NCBI RefSeq assembly: GCF_011602365.1
Contig: NZ_JAAONZ010000023.1
Coordinates: 1 to 64,000 of the forward strand
Direction: 5' to 3'
From: Pseudomaricurvus hydrocarbonicus
GTDB lineage: Bacteria > Pseudomonadota > Gammaproteobacteria > Pseudomonadales > Cellvibrionaceae
Length of the DNA: 64,000 nt
Shown here: piece after piece, positions 55,618 through 64,000 of the stretch
How the letters are laid out: every line of letters starts with the position of its first letter
How positions within the stretch are numbered: position 1 is the first letter of the stretch
Position numbers and translations under genes: made by a program
Notes under the pieces: model-generated
Told to the model about the DNA's origin: nothing
What the model saw: the letters and a program-made list of their open reading frames with translations, nothing else
The model's database searches: none

Positions 55618-56871
55618 TTATTCATAACGCAGCGCCTCAGCCGGCTCTACCTGTGAAGCCCGATAGGCGGGATAAAGCGTCGACACCAGACTCATGACCA
55701 GTCCAACAGCGACAACGATCGCCACGTCAGAAGCCAGTAATACTGACGGCATATGACTGATAAAGTAAACACTCGGGTCAAACACTCGCACCCCGATCAA
55801 GCTTTCAAAAAACGAGACAATGGTGCCAACATTGATCGCAATCAGGGAGCCGGCCACACACCCGATCAACACACCAAACCAGCCGATCGCAGCCCCCTGA
55901 ACCATGAAAACCCCCATCACTTGCTTACGGGTTAAGCCCAGAGTTCTCAGCACAGCAATGTCAAAACGTTTATCGGCGACCATCAAAACCAGGCTGGAAA
56001 TAATATTGAACGCAGCCACCGCAATAATAATCATCAGTAACACCGAAACGACGGTTTTTTCCATTTTCACTGCGGAAAATAAGCTGCCTTGGGTTTCAGT
56101 CCACTTTCGCAGCGTTAAATGTGCTTTCTGCTCATCGGAAAGAGCTTGCCACAGTTGTTGAGCAAGCCCGTCTACCCCATACATATCACGGGTTCGGGCT
56201 TCAATACCACTGACCCGGCTGCCCAATCGAAAGAGCTTTTGTGCATCTGACAAATGAGTGATCACCAGGCGCTGATCCACCTGAGCCCCGACTTCAAACA
56301 CGCCCACCACGGTAAAGCGTTTAATGCGCGGATAGATACCCATTGGCGTAACGCTTAGCTGCGGCAGAGTCACACTCACTTTATCTCCGGGAGTCACTCC
56401 CAGGTAGCGCGCCAGCAAGCGCCCCAGAACAATGCCGTATTCACCTTCCCGCAGATCGTCCATAGACCCCAGAATCATGTGATCGGCCAATCCCGATAAG
56501 CGGCTAACATCCTTGGGCAAAAGTCCTCGCAGCTGAATGCCTTGCATGCCGCGCTCAAAACTCACCATCGCATCGCCGTTGACATAAGGTGCAGCCGCCA
56601 CAATACCCGACTGTTGTTCCACGGTGCTCTGCAGCCCAGGCCAATTTTCAACCCCTTCATCCCCCATCAATTCCATGTGGGGAATCACTTGCAGCAGACG
56701 CTGTTTGATTTCCCGGTCGAAGCCGTTCATGACAGACATGACGACAATCAGGGCAATCGTGCCCAGCGTCATGCCCAGCAAGGAAAATCCGCTCACAAAG
56801 GAGATAAATTGATTGCGGCGCTTACTGCGGGTGTAACGCAGGCCGATGAAGACGGGTAAAGGTAATTTCAT
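55618..56871 (-). CDS. lolC: Lipoprotein-releasing ABC permease (LolC position)
   Basis: A 417-aa FtsX-like permease, paired with LolD and the second permease. It has FISFVSGFSLLGMTLGTIALIVVMSVMNGFDREI, and C-terminal helices VVSVLLMIIIAVAAFNIISSLVLMV, VFMVQGAAIGWFGVLIGCVAG, VAIVVAVGLVMSLVSTLYPAYRASQVEPAEALRYE. It is the first of the three genes; a 44-base gap precedes lolD. ATG 56871 is the likely start; the frame continues to 56904. Confidence 0.9.
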   Translation of the reverse strand: MKLPLPVFIGLRYTRSKRRNQFISFVSGFSLLGMTLGTIALIVVMSVMNGFDREIKQRLLQVIPHMELMGDEGVENWPGLQSTVEQQSGIVAAAPYVNGDAMVSFERGMQGIQLRGLLPKDVSRLSGLADHMILGSMDDLREGEYGIVLGRLLARYLGVTPGDKVSVTLPQLSVTPMGIYPRIKRFTVVGVFEVGAQVDQRLVITHLSDAQKLFRLGSRVSGIEARTRDMYGVDGLAQQLWQALSDEQKAHLTLRKWTETQGSLFSAVKMEKTVVSVLLMIIIAVAAFNIISSLVLMVADKRFDIAVLRTLGLTRKQVMGVFMVQGAAIGWFGVLIGCVAGSLIAINVGTIVSFFESLIGVRVFDPSVYFISHMPSVLLASDVAIVVAVGLVMSLVSTLYPAYRASQVEPAEALRYE

Positions 56872-57046
56872 GTCAGCATTAAACCCAAAGCCACCTGTCA
56901 TCACAAGCTTTGCGGCTCAAATCGCAGCTCACAAAGGGTAAATACTCCCACTCGACCACATTTTGACCACACCAATAAGAGCCACCTGAGACAGAGGTTA
57001 AGCCCGGTGGTAGACTCATGCCATGCAACAGTACCAAGGACCCGCT

Positions 57047-57442
57047 ATGAAACGCGTTTTTCCCCACCCTATGATCACACTCTCCAGTCTCGGAAAGGCC
57101 CGCCCTACCCGACGCCGGAAACGCGCGACGCCCAATAGAGGGATCTGCAGCCTGGGGCTCGTCTTCACCCTGGGCCTCGCGGCTCTGAACCTCTCGCATA
57201 GCGCCCAGGCGGAAACCGTCAAGGTTCCCGTGGGTCAACAACAGGCCGCCAGTCACATTGCCAAACCCGGCAAGGGAATGGATATGGCCGCGGTCAAAAG
57301 TCAGTTTGGGGACCCGATCAAAGAAAGCCCCGCCAAAGGTACCCCCCCGATTACCCGCTGGGAATATGAGCAGTTTTCAGTATTTTTCGAAAGCGACATC
57401 GTCATTCACAGTGTCCTGAAGTTTCAGCGCAGTGACCGCTAA
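57047..57442 (+). CDS. Small secreted protein, BamE/SmpA-like in part
   Basis: A 131-aa predicted periplasmic protein. A long basic N-terminus is followed by a signal-like stretch GLVFTLGLAALNLSHSAQAE. The mature part contains GMDMAAVKSQFGDPIKESPAKG, PPITRWEYEQFSVFFE and IHSVLKF, which recall BamE/SmpA-type small domains (inference from pattern only). ATG 57047 with AAGGA 7 bases upstream is preferred to 57023. It is divergent from lolC. Confidence 0.65.
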   Translation: MKRVFPHPMITLSSLGKARPTRRRKRATPNRGICSLGLVFTLGLAALNLSHSAQAETVKVPVGQQQAASHIAKPGKGMDMAAVKSQFGDPIKESPAKGTPPITRWEYEQFSVFFESDIVIHSVLKFQRSDR

Positions 57443-57517
57443 CAGGGATCGCCAGTCCGCATTAAAAATTGAGGCTCGGGGTTCGTTACTGAGTTTCACC
57501 CCTCTTACCCCAGACCC

Positions 57518-57547
57518 AAAAAAGGCGGAAGTAGTTCCGCCTTTTTT
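57518..57547. terminator. Bidirectional terminator between the small secreted protein and sthA
   Basis: AAAAAAGGCGGAA and TTCCGCCTTTTTT pair perfectly (13 bp) around GTAG. The A/T runs on both sides let it end the + strand gene (57442) and the - strand sthA (57585). Confidence 0.9.
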
Positions 57548-57584
57548 GTACTTGCCCCCAAACCAACAGGCTACTGGATAAAGA

Positions 57585-58982
57585 CTATAATCGATTGACC
57601 CGGTTTAAACCGTCCAGAGCCGCAATTCGATAAGCTTCAGCCATGGTCGGGTAGTTAAAGGTATTCTTGACGAAGAATTTGATGCTGTTCGCCTCTCCCG
57701 GCTGACTCATGATCGCCTGTCCAATGTGAATAATCTCGGCGGCCTCTGCCCCAAAACAATGAATCCCGAGGATTTCCAGGGTGTCAAAGTGAAACAACAG
57801 CTTGAGCATGCCCACATCTTCACCACTGATTTGCGCACGAGCGGTATTCTTAAAGAAGGCACGTCCAACTTCATAAGGCACTTTTGCCTCTGTCAGTTCA
57901 CGTTCGGTTTTACCGACTGAACTGATCTCAGGCAACGTGTAAATACCGGTTGGTGCATCCGAGACAAAGCGCACCGTCAAACCACAAATACCACGGGCAC
58001 AGGCGCGCCCCTGATCAAAGGAAGCGCTGGCCAAGCTTGGCCAGCCGATGACATCCCCGGCGGCATAAACCCCTGCAACGTCGGTTTCATAGCGCTCAGA
58101 AACCGTCAGCTGTCCGCGATGGTTGGGCTCCAGACCGATCGCTTGCAGATTCAGGGTATCCGTGTTGCCGGCACGCCCGTTACACCACAACAACGCATCT
58201 GTGCGCAGGGTTTTTCCTGAGCGCAAATGCATGGTGACGCTGCGACCGTCCATTTCGACCGACTCATACTCTTCATCATGGCGAACGGTAACACCGCCAT
58301 CGCGCAAGTGGTAACTGAGTGCGTCTGAAATTTCAGCATCCAGAAAAGACAGTAACTGGTCACGACTATTGATCAGATCCACCTTCACGCCCAGGCCGGC
58401 GAAGATGGATGCGTATTCACAACCAATCACACCCGCGCCATAAATGATCATCGTCCGTGGAGTGTGCTGCATATCCAAAATCGTGTCGCTGTCATAGATT
58501 CTGGGGTGCGTAAAGTTCACATTTTCAGGGCGATATGGTCGTGAGCCAGTGGCGATGAGCACATTCTTCGCGGTAATGAACTCTTTCGCCCCATCGTCCA
58601 GAATGACCTGAACACGATTTGGCTCAACAAAACTGGCTTCACCGATGTGCATATGCACCCGATTGCGGGCGTACAGCGTGGTCAACATTTCCACTTGCTT
58701 GGGTATCACTTTATTCGCGGCTTTCAAGACTTTTGGGTAAGACACCCAACATGGCTCGCCGATGGTCCGAAACAGCGCATGAGTGTTGTATCGAATCACC
58801 TGTTTGACCGCATGCCGCAAGGACTTCGACGGAATAGTCCCCTTGTGAGCGCAATTCCCGCCCACCATTTCACGACGCTCAACCACCGCCACACGCATGC
58901 CTGCCTTTACCGCTGACATGGCAGCGCCTTCACCTGCCGGACCCGACCCCAAAACCAGTAAATCGTAGGTGTACTCCGCCAT
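57585..58982 (-). CDS. sthA: Soluble pyridine nucleotide transhydrogenase
   Basis: A 465-aa FAD flavoprotein that balances NADPH and NADH. N-terminal FAD Rossmann [40 protein letters not shown] (Cys-xxxx-Thr in place of the second Cys, as expected for SthA), NAD domain [23 protein letters not shown] contact [10 protein letters not shown] and a C-terminal dimer domain. It matches E. coli SthA (466 aa) closely. It stands between a strong terminator and the nqr cluster. Confidence 0.97.
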   Translation of the reverse strand: MAEYTYDLLVLGSGPAGEGAAMSAVKAGMRVAVVERREMVGGNCAHKGTIPSKSLRHAVKQVIRYNTHALFRTIGEPCWVSYPKVLKAANKVIPKQVEMLTTLYARNRVHMHIGEASFVEPNRVQVILDDGAKEFITAKNVLIATGSRPYRPENVNFTHPRIYDSDTILDMQHTPRTMIIYGAGVIGCEYASIFAGLGVKVDLINSRDQLLSFLDAEISDALSYHLRDGGVTVRHDEEYESVEMDGRSVTMHLRSGKTLRTDALLWCNGRAGNTDTLNLQAIGLEPNHRGQLTVSERYETDVAGVYAAGDVIGWPSLASASFDQGRACARGICGLTVRFVSDAPTGIYTLPEISSVGKTERELTEAKVPYEVGRAFFKNTARAQISGEDVGMLKLLFHFDTLEILGIHCFGAEAAEIIHIGQAIMSQPGEANSIKFFVKNTFNYPTMAEAYRIAALDGLNRVNRL

Positions 58983-59148
58983 TTCTGTGCTTTCTCCTAT
59001 TGGTGTATCACTAATATCAATGCATCAAAAACCTGCATTCTCAAATTTCCCGTCAAGACTTCTGTAGGTCTCTTTACGGTCTACGCTCTGCTGGTCAATT
59101 TAATGCCTCGGTCATCAAGGCCTGTCTGGATCCGACACCTGCAACCGC

Positions 59149-59403
59149 TTATTTAGAGGCGTCGTAAGCCAACTCTTCGGGCTTCAGAGGCTTTTGCCTG
59201 GGCATGCCGGCCGGCTTTTGTTGTTCTTCTTCGCACTTATTGGGATCACCTCCGCATAAATCACAGACGTAATCTTCTTCTTTCAACGCCGCACCCACAC
59301 CACCACAGGAGCCCTTCAAAGGCTTGCGGCCCATCAGGACCCCCACGGACATGGCTGCAACAAAGATCAAGAGTATGACCAGTGTCAGAAAGAATGTTTG
59401 CAT
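59149..59403 (-). CDS. nqrM: NQR maturation factor NqrM
   Basis: An 84-aa membrane protein (DUF539, NqrM) required for Na+-NQR assembly, thought to deliver Fe to the NqrD/NqrE centre. One N-terminal membrane helix (about 5-25) then four Cys: LKGSCGGVGAAL, CDLCGGDPNKC. Length and Cys pattern match the family. It follows apbE by 98 bases at the end of the nqr operon, the usual place. Confidence 0.93.
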   Translation of the reverse strand: MQTFFLTLVILLIFVAAMSVGVLMGRKPLKGSCGGVGAALKEEDYVCDLCGGDPNKCEEEQQKPAGMPRQKPLKPEELAYDASK

Positions 59404-59501
59404 GTTCTACTCCCTCCCCGAGCTCAAACCTAAGCAGGTTATCGGGGTTTAGTTACAAGGCCGGGTAAAAAACAGCAAAAGCCGTACCCAGCTGAAAAAG
59501 G

Positions 59502-60575
59502 CTAGTCAGAATCGTTACGTTCAGACTCTGAGGTTGGCAACAGCGCCCGAAAAGCATCCGAAGGCTGTTCAACAAAAATGCCATCTCGTTCAATTATAAA
59601 CAATGCGGCAACCCCTTCGCTATTAGCCAATCGTAGTGCATCCTTCTCGCCCAATACCGAAAAAGCGGTCGCCAGAGCGTCAGCCATGGCCGCCGAGGGA
59701 TTTAAAACCGTGACCGAAGCCAGACGATTGGTAATAGGCCGCCCGGTGCGCGGATCAATCGTATGGCTGTACCGCACCCCGCCCTGCTCAAAAAAATTGC
59801 GGTAATCACCGGATGTCGCCACACCAATATCGCTCAGGGACAAGGTTTTGTAGACGCTTTGCATCAGGCTCGGATCGGGCCGCTCTATAGCGATTCGCCA
59901 CAACTGATTGCCGGGGTTACGCCCCTTGAGTCGCATTTCACCGCCAATTTCCACCAGGTATCGATCAATGCCATTGCGTTCAAGCAGATCAGCCACCCGA
60001 TCCACACCGTAGCCTTTGGCAACAGCGCTGAGATCAATATCGACATCCTTCAAGCGACGCAGGCGCAACCCCTGGCGGTCGAGCTCCAGCCATTGATACC
60101 CCACCTGGCTGCGAGCCGCCAGAATATCACTGTCTGAAGGCACCTGATCCTGAGTGTTTTCAGGGCCAAATCCCCACAGGTCGATCAGCGGCCTGAGGGT
60201 AATATCGAAAGCGCCGCCGGACACTTCCGACACCTGCTGACTGATGGACAACACCTCGGCGAGAGGCTCTGAAATTACCTCCCACTGACCGACGGGCTGA
60301 AGTTTGAGACGGTTCAGCTCCGAATCGCTAATGTAGGTGGACATCTGTTGGTTCAGCACCAACAGGGACTGATCGATCTCAGACTTCAGCCCTTCGGGGT
60401 TTTGCAAGGCCTCCGTTGTGACCACGGTGATATGGTAGCTGGTGCCCATCGTCGCCCCGGAAAAGCGGGTCACCAGCTCTTCAGGTTTTCCTGAGCATGC
60501 ACTCAAGCAAAAAACGCAGAGGCTAAACCAAAACGAGGCCAGCAAAGCTGACCTCGTTTTGTGGGTACGTCCCAT
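59502..60575 (-). CDS. apbE: FAD:protein FMN transferase ApbE
   Basis: A 357-aa lipoprotein (signal to lipobox CLSAC, about residues 10-28) that attaches FMN to the Thr residues of NqrB and NqrC. Family motifs: GATMGTSYHITV, DISAVAKGYGVDRVADLL (DLSAVAKG type), YLVEIGGEMRLKG and the C-terminal IDPRTGRPI. The gene is 8 bases after the nqrF stop; the ATG at 60575 gives a normal signal peptide, earlier in-frame ATGs fall inside nqrF. Confidence 0.95.
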   Translation of the reverse strand: MGRTHKTRSALLASFWFSLCVFCLSACSGKPEELVTRFSGATMGTSYHITVVTTEALQNPEGLKSEIDQSLLVLNQQMSTYISDSELNRLKLQPVGQWEVISEPLAEVLSISQQVSEVSGGAFDITLRPLIDLWGFGPENTQDQVPSDSDILAARSQVGYQWLELDRQGLRLRRLKDVDIDLSAVAKGYGVDRVADLLERNGIDRYLVEIGGEMRLKGRNPGNQLWRIAIERPDPSLMQSVYKTLSLSDIGVATSGDYRNFFEQGGVRYSHTIDPRTGRPITNRLASVTVLNPSAAMADALATAFSVLGEKDALRLANSEGVAALFIIERDGIFVEQPSDAFRALLPTSESERNDSD

Positions 60576-60582
60576 GGCTGAA

Positions 60583-61806
60583 TTAGCCACCAAAGTCATC
60601 CAACAGGATGTTGTCATCTTCAACGCCCAGATCTTTCAGCATTTTAATAACCGCGGCGTTCATCATTGGGGGCCCACACATGTAGTACTCACAATCTTCA
60701 GGAGCCGGGTGGTCCTTCAGGTACTCATCGTACAACACGTTGTGAATGAAGCCTGTCAAACCTTCCCAGTTATCTTCCGGCTGGGGGTCCGACATAGCCA
60801 CATGCCAATCGAAGTTTTCATTTTCTGCAGCCAGCGTGTCGTATTCATCCTGATAGAACAGTTCTTTTAAAGAACGAGCCCCATACCAGAAAGACATTTT
60901 ACGCTTGGAGTGTAGACGCTTCAGCTGATCGAAAATGTGCGAGCGCATCGGAGCCATACCTGCGCCACCGCCCACGAAGATCATTTCGTTGTCGGTGTCT
61001 TTGGCAAAGAACTCACCAAACGGTCCGTAAACGGTAATCTTGTCGCCTGGCTTCATATTGAAAACAAACGAAGACATTTGACCCGGCGGAATGCCCTTGG
61101 AGCCCGGTGGTGGTGTTGCAATACGAATATTGAACTTCACCACACCCTTCTCTTCAGGATAGTTCGCCATGGAATAAGCGCGGATAACCGGCTCATCCAC
61201 TTTGGATTCCAGATTGAAGAAGCCAAAACGCTCCCAGTCACCGCGATACTCGTCTTCGATATCAAAATCGGAGAATTTCACGTGGTGTGCAGGTGCTTCC
61301 AGCTGCACATAACCACCTGCGCGGAAATCAACATTCTCACCTTCTGGCAGCTTCAGGGTCAGCTCTTTGATGAAGGTCGCCATGTTCGGGTTGGATTCAA
61401 CGGTACATTCCCACTGTTTCACCCCGAAGACGTCTTCCGGCACTTCAATTTTCATGTCTTGCTTAACAGGAACCTGACACGACAAGCGCCAGCCTTCAGC
61501 CGCATCGCGCTTGGTAAAATGCCCCTCTTCCGTTGGCAGCATAGAGCCGCCGCCGGATTCAACCACACACTTACACTGCGCACAGCTACCGCCACCACCA
61601 CACGCTGAAGGCAGGAACAATCCGCCTTCTGCCAGTGTTTGCAGTAATTTACCGCCAGCGGGAACGGTCAGCGTTTTCTCACCGTTGATCTCGATGTTGA
61701 CGTCGCCACTGCTCACCAATTTTGCACGTGCACTGAGGATAACCGCCACCAGCGCAAGCACGATGCCGGTGAACATCACGACACCCAATACGATTGTAAT
61801 ATCCAT
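60583..61806 (-). CDS. nqrF: Na+-NQR subunit F (NADH dehydrogenase)
   Basis: A 407-aa membrane-anchored flavoprotein: one N-terminal helix (about 5-25), a [2Fe-2S] ferredoxin domain with [14 protein letters not shown], an FAD domain with [11 protein letters not shown] and [11 protein letters not shown], and an NADH domain with [13 protein letters not shown], ending [11 protein letters not shown]. It takes electrons from NADH into the Na+ pump. Length matches Vibrio NqrF (~408). Confidence 0.98.
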   Translation of the reverse strand: MDITIVLGVVMFTGIVLALVAVILSARAKLVSSGDVNIEINGEKTLTVPAGGKLLQTLAEGGLFLPSACGGGGSCAQCKCVVESGGGSMLPTEEGHFTKRDAAEGWRLSCQVPVKQDMKIEVPEDVFGVKQWECTVESNPNMATFIKELTLKLPEGENVDFRAGGYVQLEAPAHHVKFSDFDIEDEYRGDWERFGFFNLESKVDEPVIRAYSMANYPEEKGVVKFNIRIATPPPGSKGIPPGQMSSFVFNMKPGDKITVYGPFGEFFAKDTDNEMIFVGGGAGMAPMRSHIFDQLKRLHSKRKMSFWYGARSLKELFYQDEYDTLAAENENFDWHVAMSDPQPEDNWEGLTGFIHNVLYDEYLKDHPAPEDCEYYMCGPPMMNAAVIKMLKDLGVEDDNILLDDFGG

Positions 61807-61826
61807 ACTTCGTAATACCTCGCTGA

Positions 61827-62435
61827 TTACAGGTCGATGCCGCCGAACGACATAAAGCCAAGTGACATCAGACCTACAGTGATAAAGGTGATTCCCAGAC
61901 CACGCAGACCTGCAGGAATGTCACTGTATTTCATTTTCTCGCGAATACCCGCCAGAGCCGTAATTGCCAGAGCCCAGCCAATACCGGCTCCCAGACCATA
62001 GACAGTCGATTCAGGCAAGTTGTAGTCACGCTCAACCATAAACAATGAACCACCCATGATGGCGCAGTTAACGGTAATCAGCGGCAGGAAAACACCGAGG
62101 GCGTTGTACAGCGCAGGTACGTACTTATCCAGCACCATTTCCATAATCTGAACAATCGCCGCGATGACACCAATGTAGGTAATCAAGCCCAGGAAGCTCA
62201 AATCCACATCCGGTAAACCGGCCCAGGCCAGAGCGCCATCAGCCAACAGATAAGTGTACAGCAGGTTGTTGACCGGTACGGTCACGCCCAGTACCACAAC
62301 AACCGCAATACCCAGACCCAAGGCGGCATCGACTTTCTTGGAAATTGCCAGGAAAGTACACATCCCCAAAAAGAAGGCCAGTGCCATGTTGTCGATAAAG
62401 ATTGCCCGAACAAACAGGCTTAAATAATGTTCCAT
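61827..62435 (-). CDS. nqrE: Na+-NQR subunit E
   Basis: A 202-aa membrane subunit with six helices, one of the pair (with NqrD) that holds an intramembrane Fe centre. It begins [30 protein letters not shown] and has [17 protein letters not shown] with the conserved Cys, and [12 protein letters not shown]. It starts 3 bases after nqrD's stop on the - strand. Confidence 0.98.
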   Translation of the reverse strand: MEHYLSLFVRAIFIDNMALAFFLGMCTFLAISKKVDAALGLGIAVVVVLGVTVPVNNLLYTYLLADGALAWAGLPDVDLSFLGLITYIGVIAAIVQIMEMVLDKYVPALYNALGVFLPLITVNCAIMGGSLFMVERDYNLPESTVYGLGAGIGWALAITALAGIREKMKYSDIPAGLRGLGITFITVGLMSLGFMSFGGIDL

Positions 62436-62438
62436 TGA

Positions 62439-63092
62439 TTAAGCCTCCTTAACGGTGTTGGGGCAAATCTTGAATTCTTCCTCTTCGACCTGATCGGTTT
62501 TCCAGGCGCGCAGGCCCCAGATGATCAAGCCAATAAGGAAGAACGCACTTGGCGGCAGCAGCAGCATACCGTTGGAGACATACCAGCCGCCATCAGTTAC
62601 CAGCGGCAGAATCTCATAGCCAAGCAGCTTGCCAGAGCCAAACAGTTCACGAATGGTCCCCAGTGCAATCAACATCGCGCTGTAACCCAAACCGTTGCCG
62701 ATACCATCCATAAAGCTTGGGATCGGCGGATTTTTCATGGCGAATGCTTCCGCACGCCCCATCACAATACAGTTGGTGATGATCAGGCCCACAAAAACGG
62801 ACAGCTGCTTACTGATGTCATAAGCGACCGCCTTCAGGACTTGGTCTACCACGATTACCAGAGAGGCAATGATGGTCATCTGTATAATAATCCGAATACT
62901 GCCTGGTGCGTGATTACGGACCAACGAAACGAATAAGTTTGAAAACGCAGTGACCACCGTCAAGGCAATACACATTACCAGCGTCACTTTTAATGAGCTG
63001 GTTACCGCCAAAGCTGAACAGATACCGAGAATCTGAAGCGCAATGGGGTTGTTTTCAAAAATTGGTTTAACTAAGAGCTCTTTCAATTTCAT
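62439..63092 (-). CDS. nqrD: Na+-NQR subunit D
   Basis: A 217-aa membrane subunit, paralogue of NqrE. It has [40 protein letters not shown] with the conserved Cys, and [20 protein letters not shown]. About six hydrophobic helices are visible. It starts 2 bases after nqrC's stop, a tight operon link. Confidence 0.98.
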   Translation of the reverse strand: MKLKELLVKPIFENNPIALQILGICSALAVTSSLKVTLVMCIALTVVTAFSNLFVSLVRNHAPGSIRIIIQMTIIASLVIVVDQVLKAVAYDISKQLSVFVGLIITNCIVMGRAEAFAMKNPPIPSFMDGIGNGLGYSAMLIALGTIRELFGSGKLLGYEILPLVTDGGWYVSNGMLLLPPSAFFLIGLIIWGLRAWKTDQVEEEEFKICPNTVKEA

Positions 63093-63094
63093 GA

Positions 63095-63859
63095 TTAAGC
63101 CTCCCCATTCTTAAGGTTGTCCAGGAATCCGGCGTAGCCATTTTCACCCAACCAGAACTTGATCAGGTTATCGACGCCTTTGCTGGTCAAGGTTGCACCA
63201 GACAAACCATCGATTTTATGATCAGATCCCTGTGGAGCAGTGCCTTTGATGACCGTCAAGCCAACTGACCCATCTTCATCGTAGGCTTTCTTGCCTTCAA
63301 ACTGGGATTTCCATTTGGGGTTATCAACTTCGCCACCGAGCCCCGGAGTTTCACCGTGTTCGTAGAAGCCCAAGCCCACAACAGTATTCAGGTCTGAACC
63401 CAAAGCCAGGAAACCGTACAAAGTGGACCACAGACCATAACCTTTGATCGGAAGAATGACAGTTTCAACACCGTTTTCATTTTCAACCAGGTAAACCTTG
63501 GCAACATCAACGCGACGTTTGATCTTGGCCAGATCTTCTTCGCCAGAAAGCGAAGTAGAACGGTCAGGATCCTTGGAAGCCTTGCGCTGATCGTACTTAT
63601 CAGCGCCTTCCGGGACCTCGGTAAACTTGCCGGTCTCCATGTCCACCAGTTTAACCGTGATCTGCTTAAACTGTTCAGGAACACTCTTACCAGGCTCCAG
63701 CAAGCCTGCGGCCGCCAGAATGTTACGGTTGAAGTCTAATTGCTTGTTTGCTTGCTGTGCAGGTTTGAGCATGACAGCTGCAGTCGAAACCACCACTGAA
63801 CATACGATACACAGCGCCAGCGCAACACCGACTGTTTTTCCAATAGTATCGTTAGCCAC
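63095..63859 (-). CDS. nqrC: Na+-NQR subunit C
   Basis: A 254-aa subunit with one N-terminal helix (about 10-32) and a periplasmic domain that carries FMN bound to Thr in [13 protein letters not shown] (Thr223 in this numbering). It also has [34 protein letters not shown] (in parts). The start is GTG at 63859 with GGAGG 7 bases upstream, overlapping the end of nqrB by 8 bases; a longer frame to 63904 is a shadow of nqrB. Confidence 0.95.
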   Translation of the reverse strand: MANDTIGKTVGVALALCIVCSVVVSTAAVMLKPAQQANKQLDFNRNILAAAGLLEPGKSVPEQFKQITVKLVDMETGKFTEVPEGADKYDQRKASKDPDRSTSLSGEEDLAKIKRRVDVAKVYLVENENGVETVILPIKGYGLWSTLYGFLALGSDLNTVVGLGFYEHGETPGLGGEVDNPKWKSQFEGKKAYDEDGSVGLTVIKGTAPQGSDHKIDGLSGATLTSKGVDNLIKFWLGENGYAGFLDNLKNGEA

Positions 63860-64000
63860 GTGCCAACCTCCGCTTAATGTTCGACTGCACCACAAAGTGA
63901 TCAATCAGTGGGGCAAACAGGTTGGCAAACAGAATCGCCAACATCATACCTTCCGGGAAAGCAGGATTAACTACACGAATCAATACCACCATTAAACCGA
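63852..64000 (-). CDS. nqrB: Na+-NQR subunit B, C-terminal part (runs off the window)
   Basis: About 49 codons of the C-terminus read on the - strand: [41 protein letters not shown], stop at 63852-63854. This matches the end of NqrB, the membrane subunit with FMN on Thr that translocates Na+. The rest, and nqrA, lie outside the window. The stop overlaps the nqrC GTG. Confidence 0.92.
   Translation of the reverse strand, partial: GLMVVLIRVVNPAFPEGMMLAILFANLFAPLIDHFVVQSNIKRRLARG

Noticed and set aside
1-64000. tRNA, rRNA, CRISPR array, insertion sequence or prophage
   Set aside because: No cloverleaf with a TTCGA-type T-loop, no rRNA sequence, no spaced repeat array of CRISPR type, no transposase or integrase was recognised.

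Overview
The window reads as a chromosomal segment of a free-living, probably marine gammaproteobacterium. The evidence is the gene set: a Na+-translocating NADH:quinone reductase (nqr) operon, an NhaD-type Na+/H+ antiporter, SrmB, MltF, PurL, SthA, PolB, FklB, SlyD, GlpE and a LolCDE set that all resemble Escherichia/Pseudomonas-type proteins. Placement below class level is inference. About 60 protein-coding genes fill almost the whole window. I recognised no rRNA, tRNA, CRISPR array, prophage or insertion sequence, so this looks like core genome with small accessory patches.

Layout. (1) 0.6-9.2 kb: a propionyl-CoA to succinyl-CoA module on the + strand: carboxyltransferase, a divergent 952-aa biotin carboxylase/biotin carrier protein, methylmalonyl-CoA epimerase, methylmalonyl-CoA mutase and the MeaB GTPase. 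(2) 9.3-14.8 kb: a DUF2062 membrane protein, an OprO/P-like porin, thioredoxin/TPR protein CnoX, a small unknown protein, methylglyoxal synthase and helicase SrmB. (3) 14.9-18.9 kb, - strand: a gamma-glutamyl cyclotransferase-like gene coupled to puuB, then fklB and nhaD. (4) 19.3-27.2 kb: purL and mltF divergent, then a tightly overlapped - strand set DUF1653-rlmA-tadA. (5) 27.5-30 kb: class II aldolase, a GlxA-type AraC regulator and a putidaredoxin-type ferredoxin. (6) 30.1-36.2 kb: SIMPL protein, YaeQ, YbaN, SlyD, YigZ, an unknown, RbgA-like GTPase and an unknown anchored protein. (7) 36.3-45.3 kb, - strand: TonB-dependent receptor, a molybdenum-hydroxylase cluster (iorA-like, iorB-like, xdhC-like, mocA-like) and an iron-containing alcohol dehydrogenase. 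(8) 45.6-53.4 kb: glpE, a DTW-domain tRNA modification enzyme, an unknown, a CbiX-like chelatase, DUF4404, a LEA-2 lipoprotein, polB, a DUF4156 lipoprotein and transaldolase. (9) 53.5-64 kb: lolC-lolD-lolE, a small periplasmic protein, sthA, and nqrB(partial)-C-D-E-F-apbE-nqrM.

How it fits together. The propionate module would feed odd-chain fatty acid, branched amino acid or cholesterol-type carbon into the TCA cycle as succinyl-CoA. Na+ pumping by NQR, with its own flavin-attachment (ApbE) and maturation (NqrM) factors beside it, pairs with the Na+ antiporter NhaD. The molybdenum hydroxylase carries its own cofactor-handling genes and is probably exported by Tat.

Most interesting signals: the puuB/gamma-glutamyl-cyclotransferase-like pair with a 1-bp gap; a hairpin that covers the Shine-Dalgarno of the methylmalonyl-CoA mutase gene; an uninterrupted run of nine G inside the epimerase gene; the divergent biotin carboxylase; and several short direct-repeat arrays upstream of the porin, the GlxA-type regulator and the chelatase gene that look like operators. 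I did not find a clear phage-defence, CRISPR or biosynthetic system.
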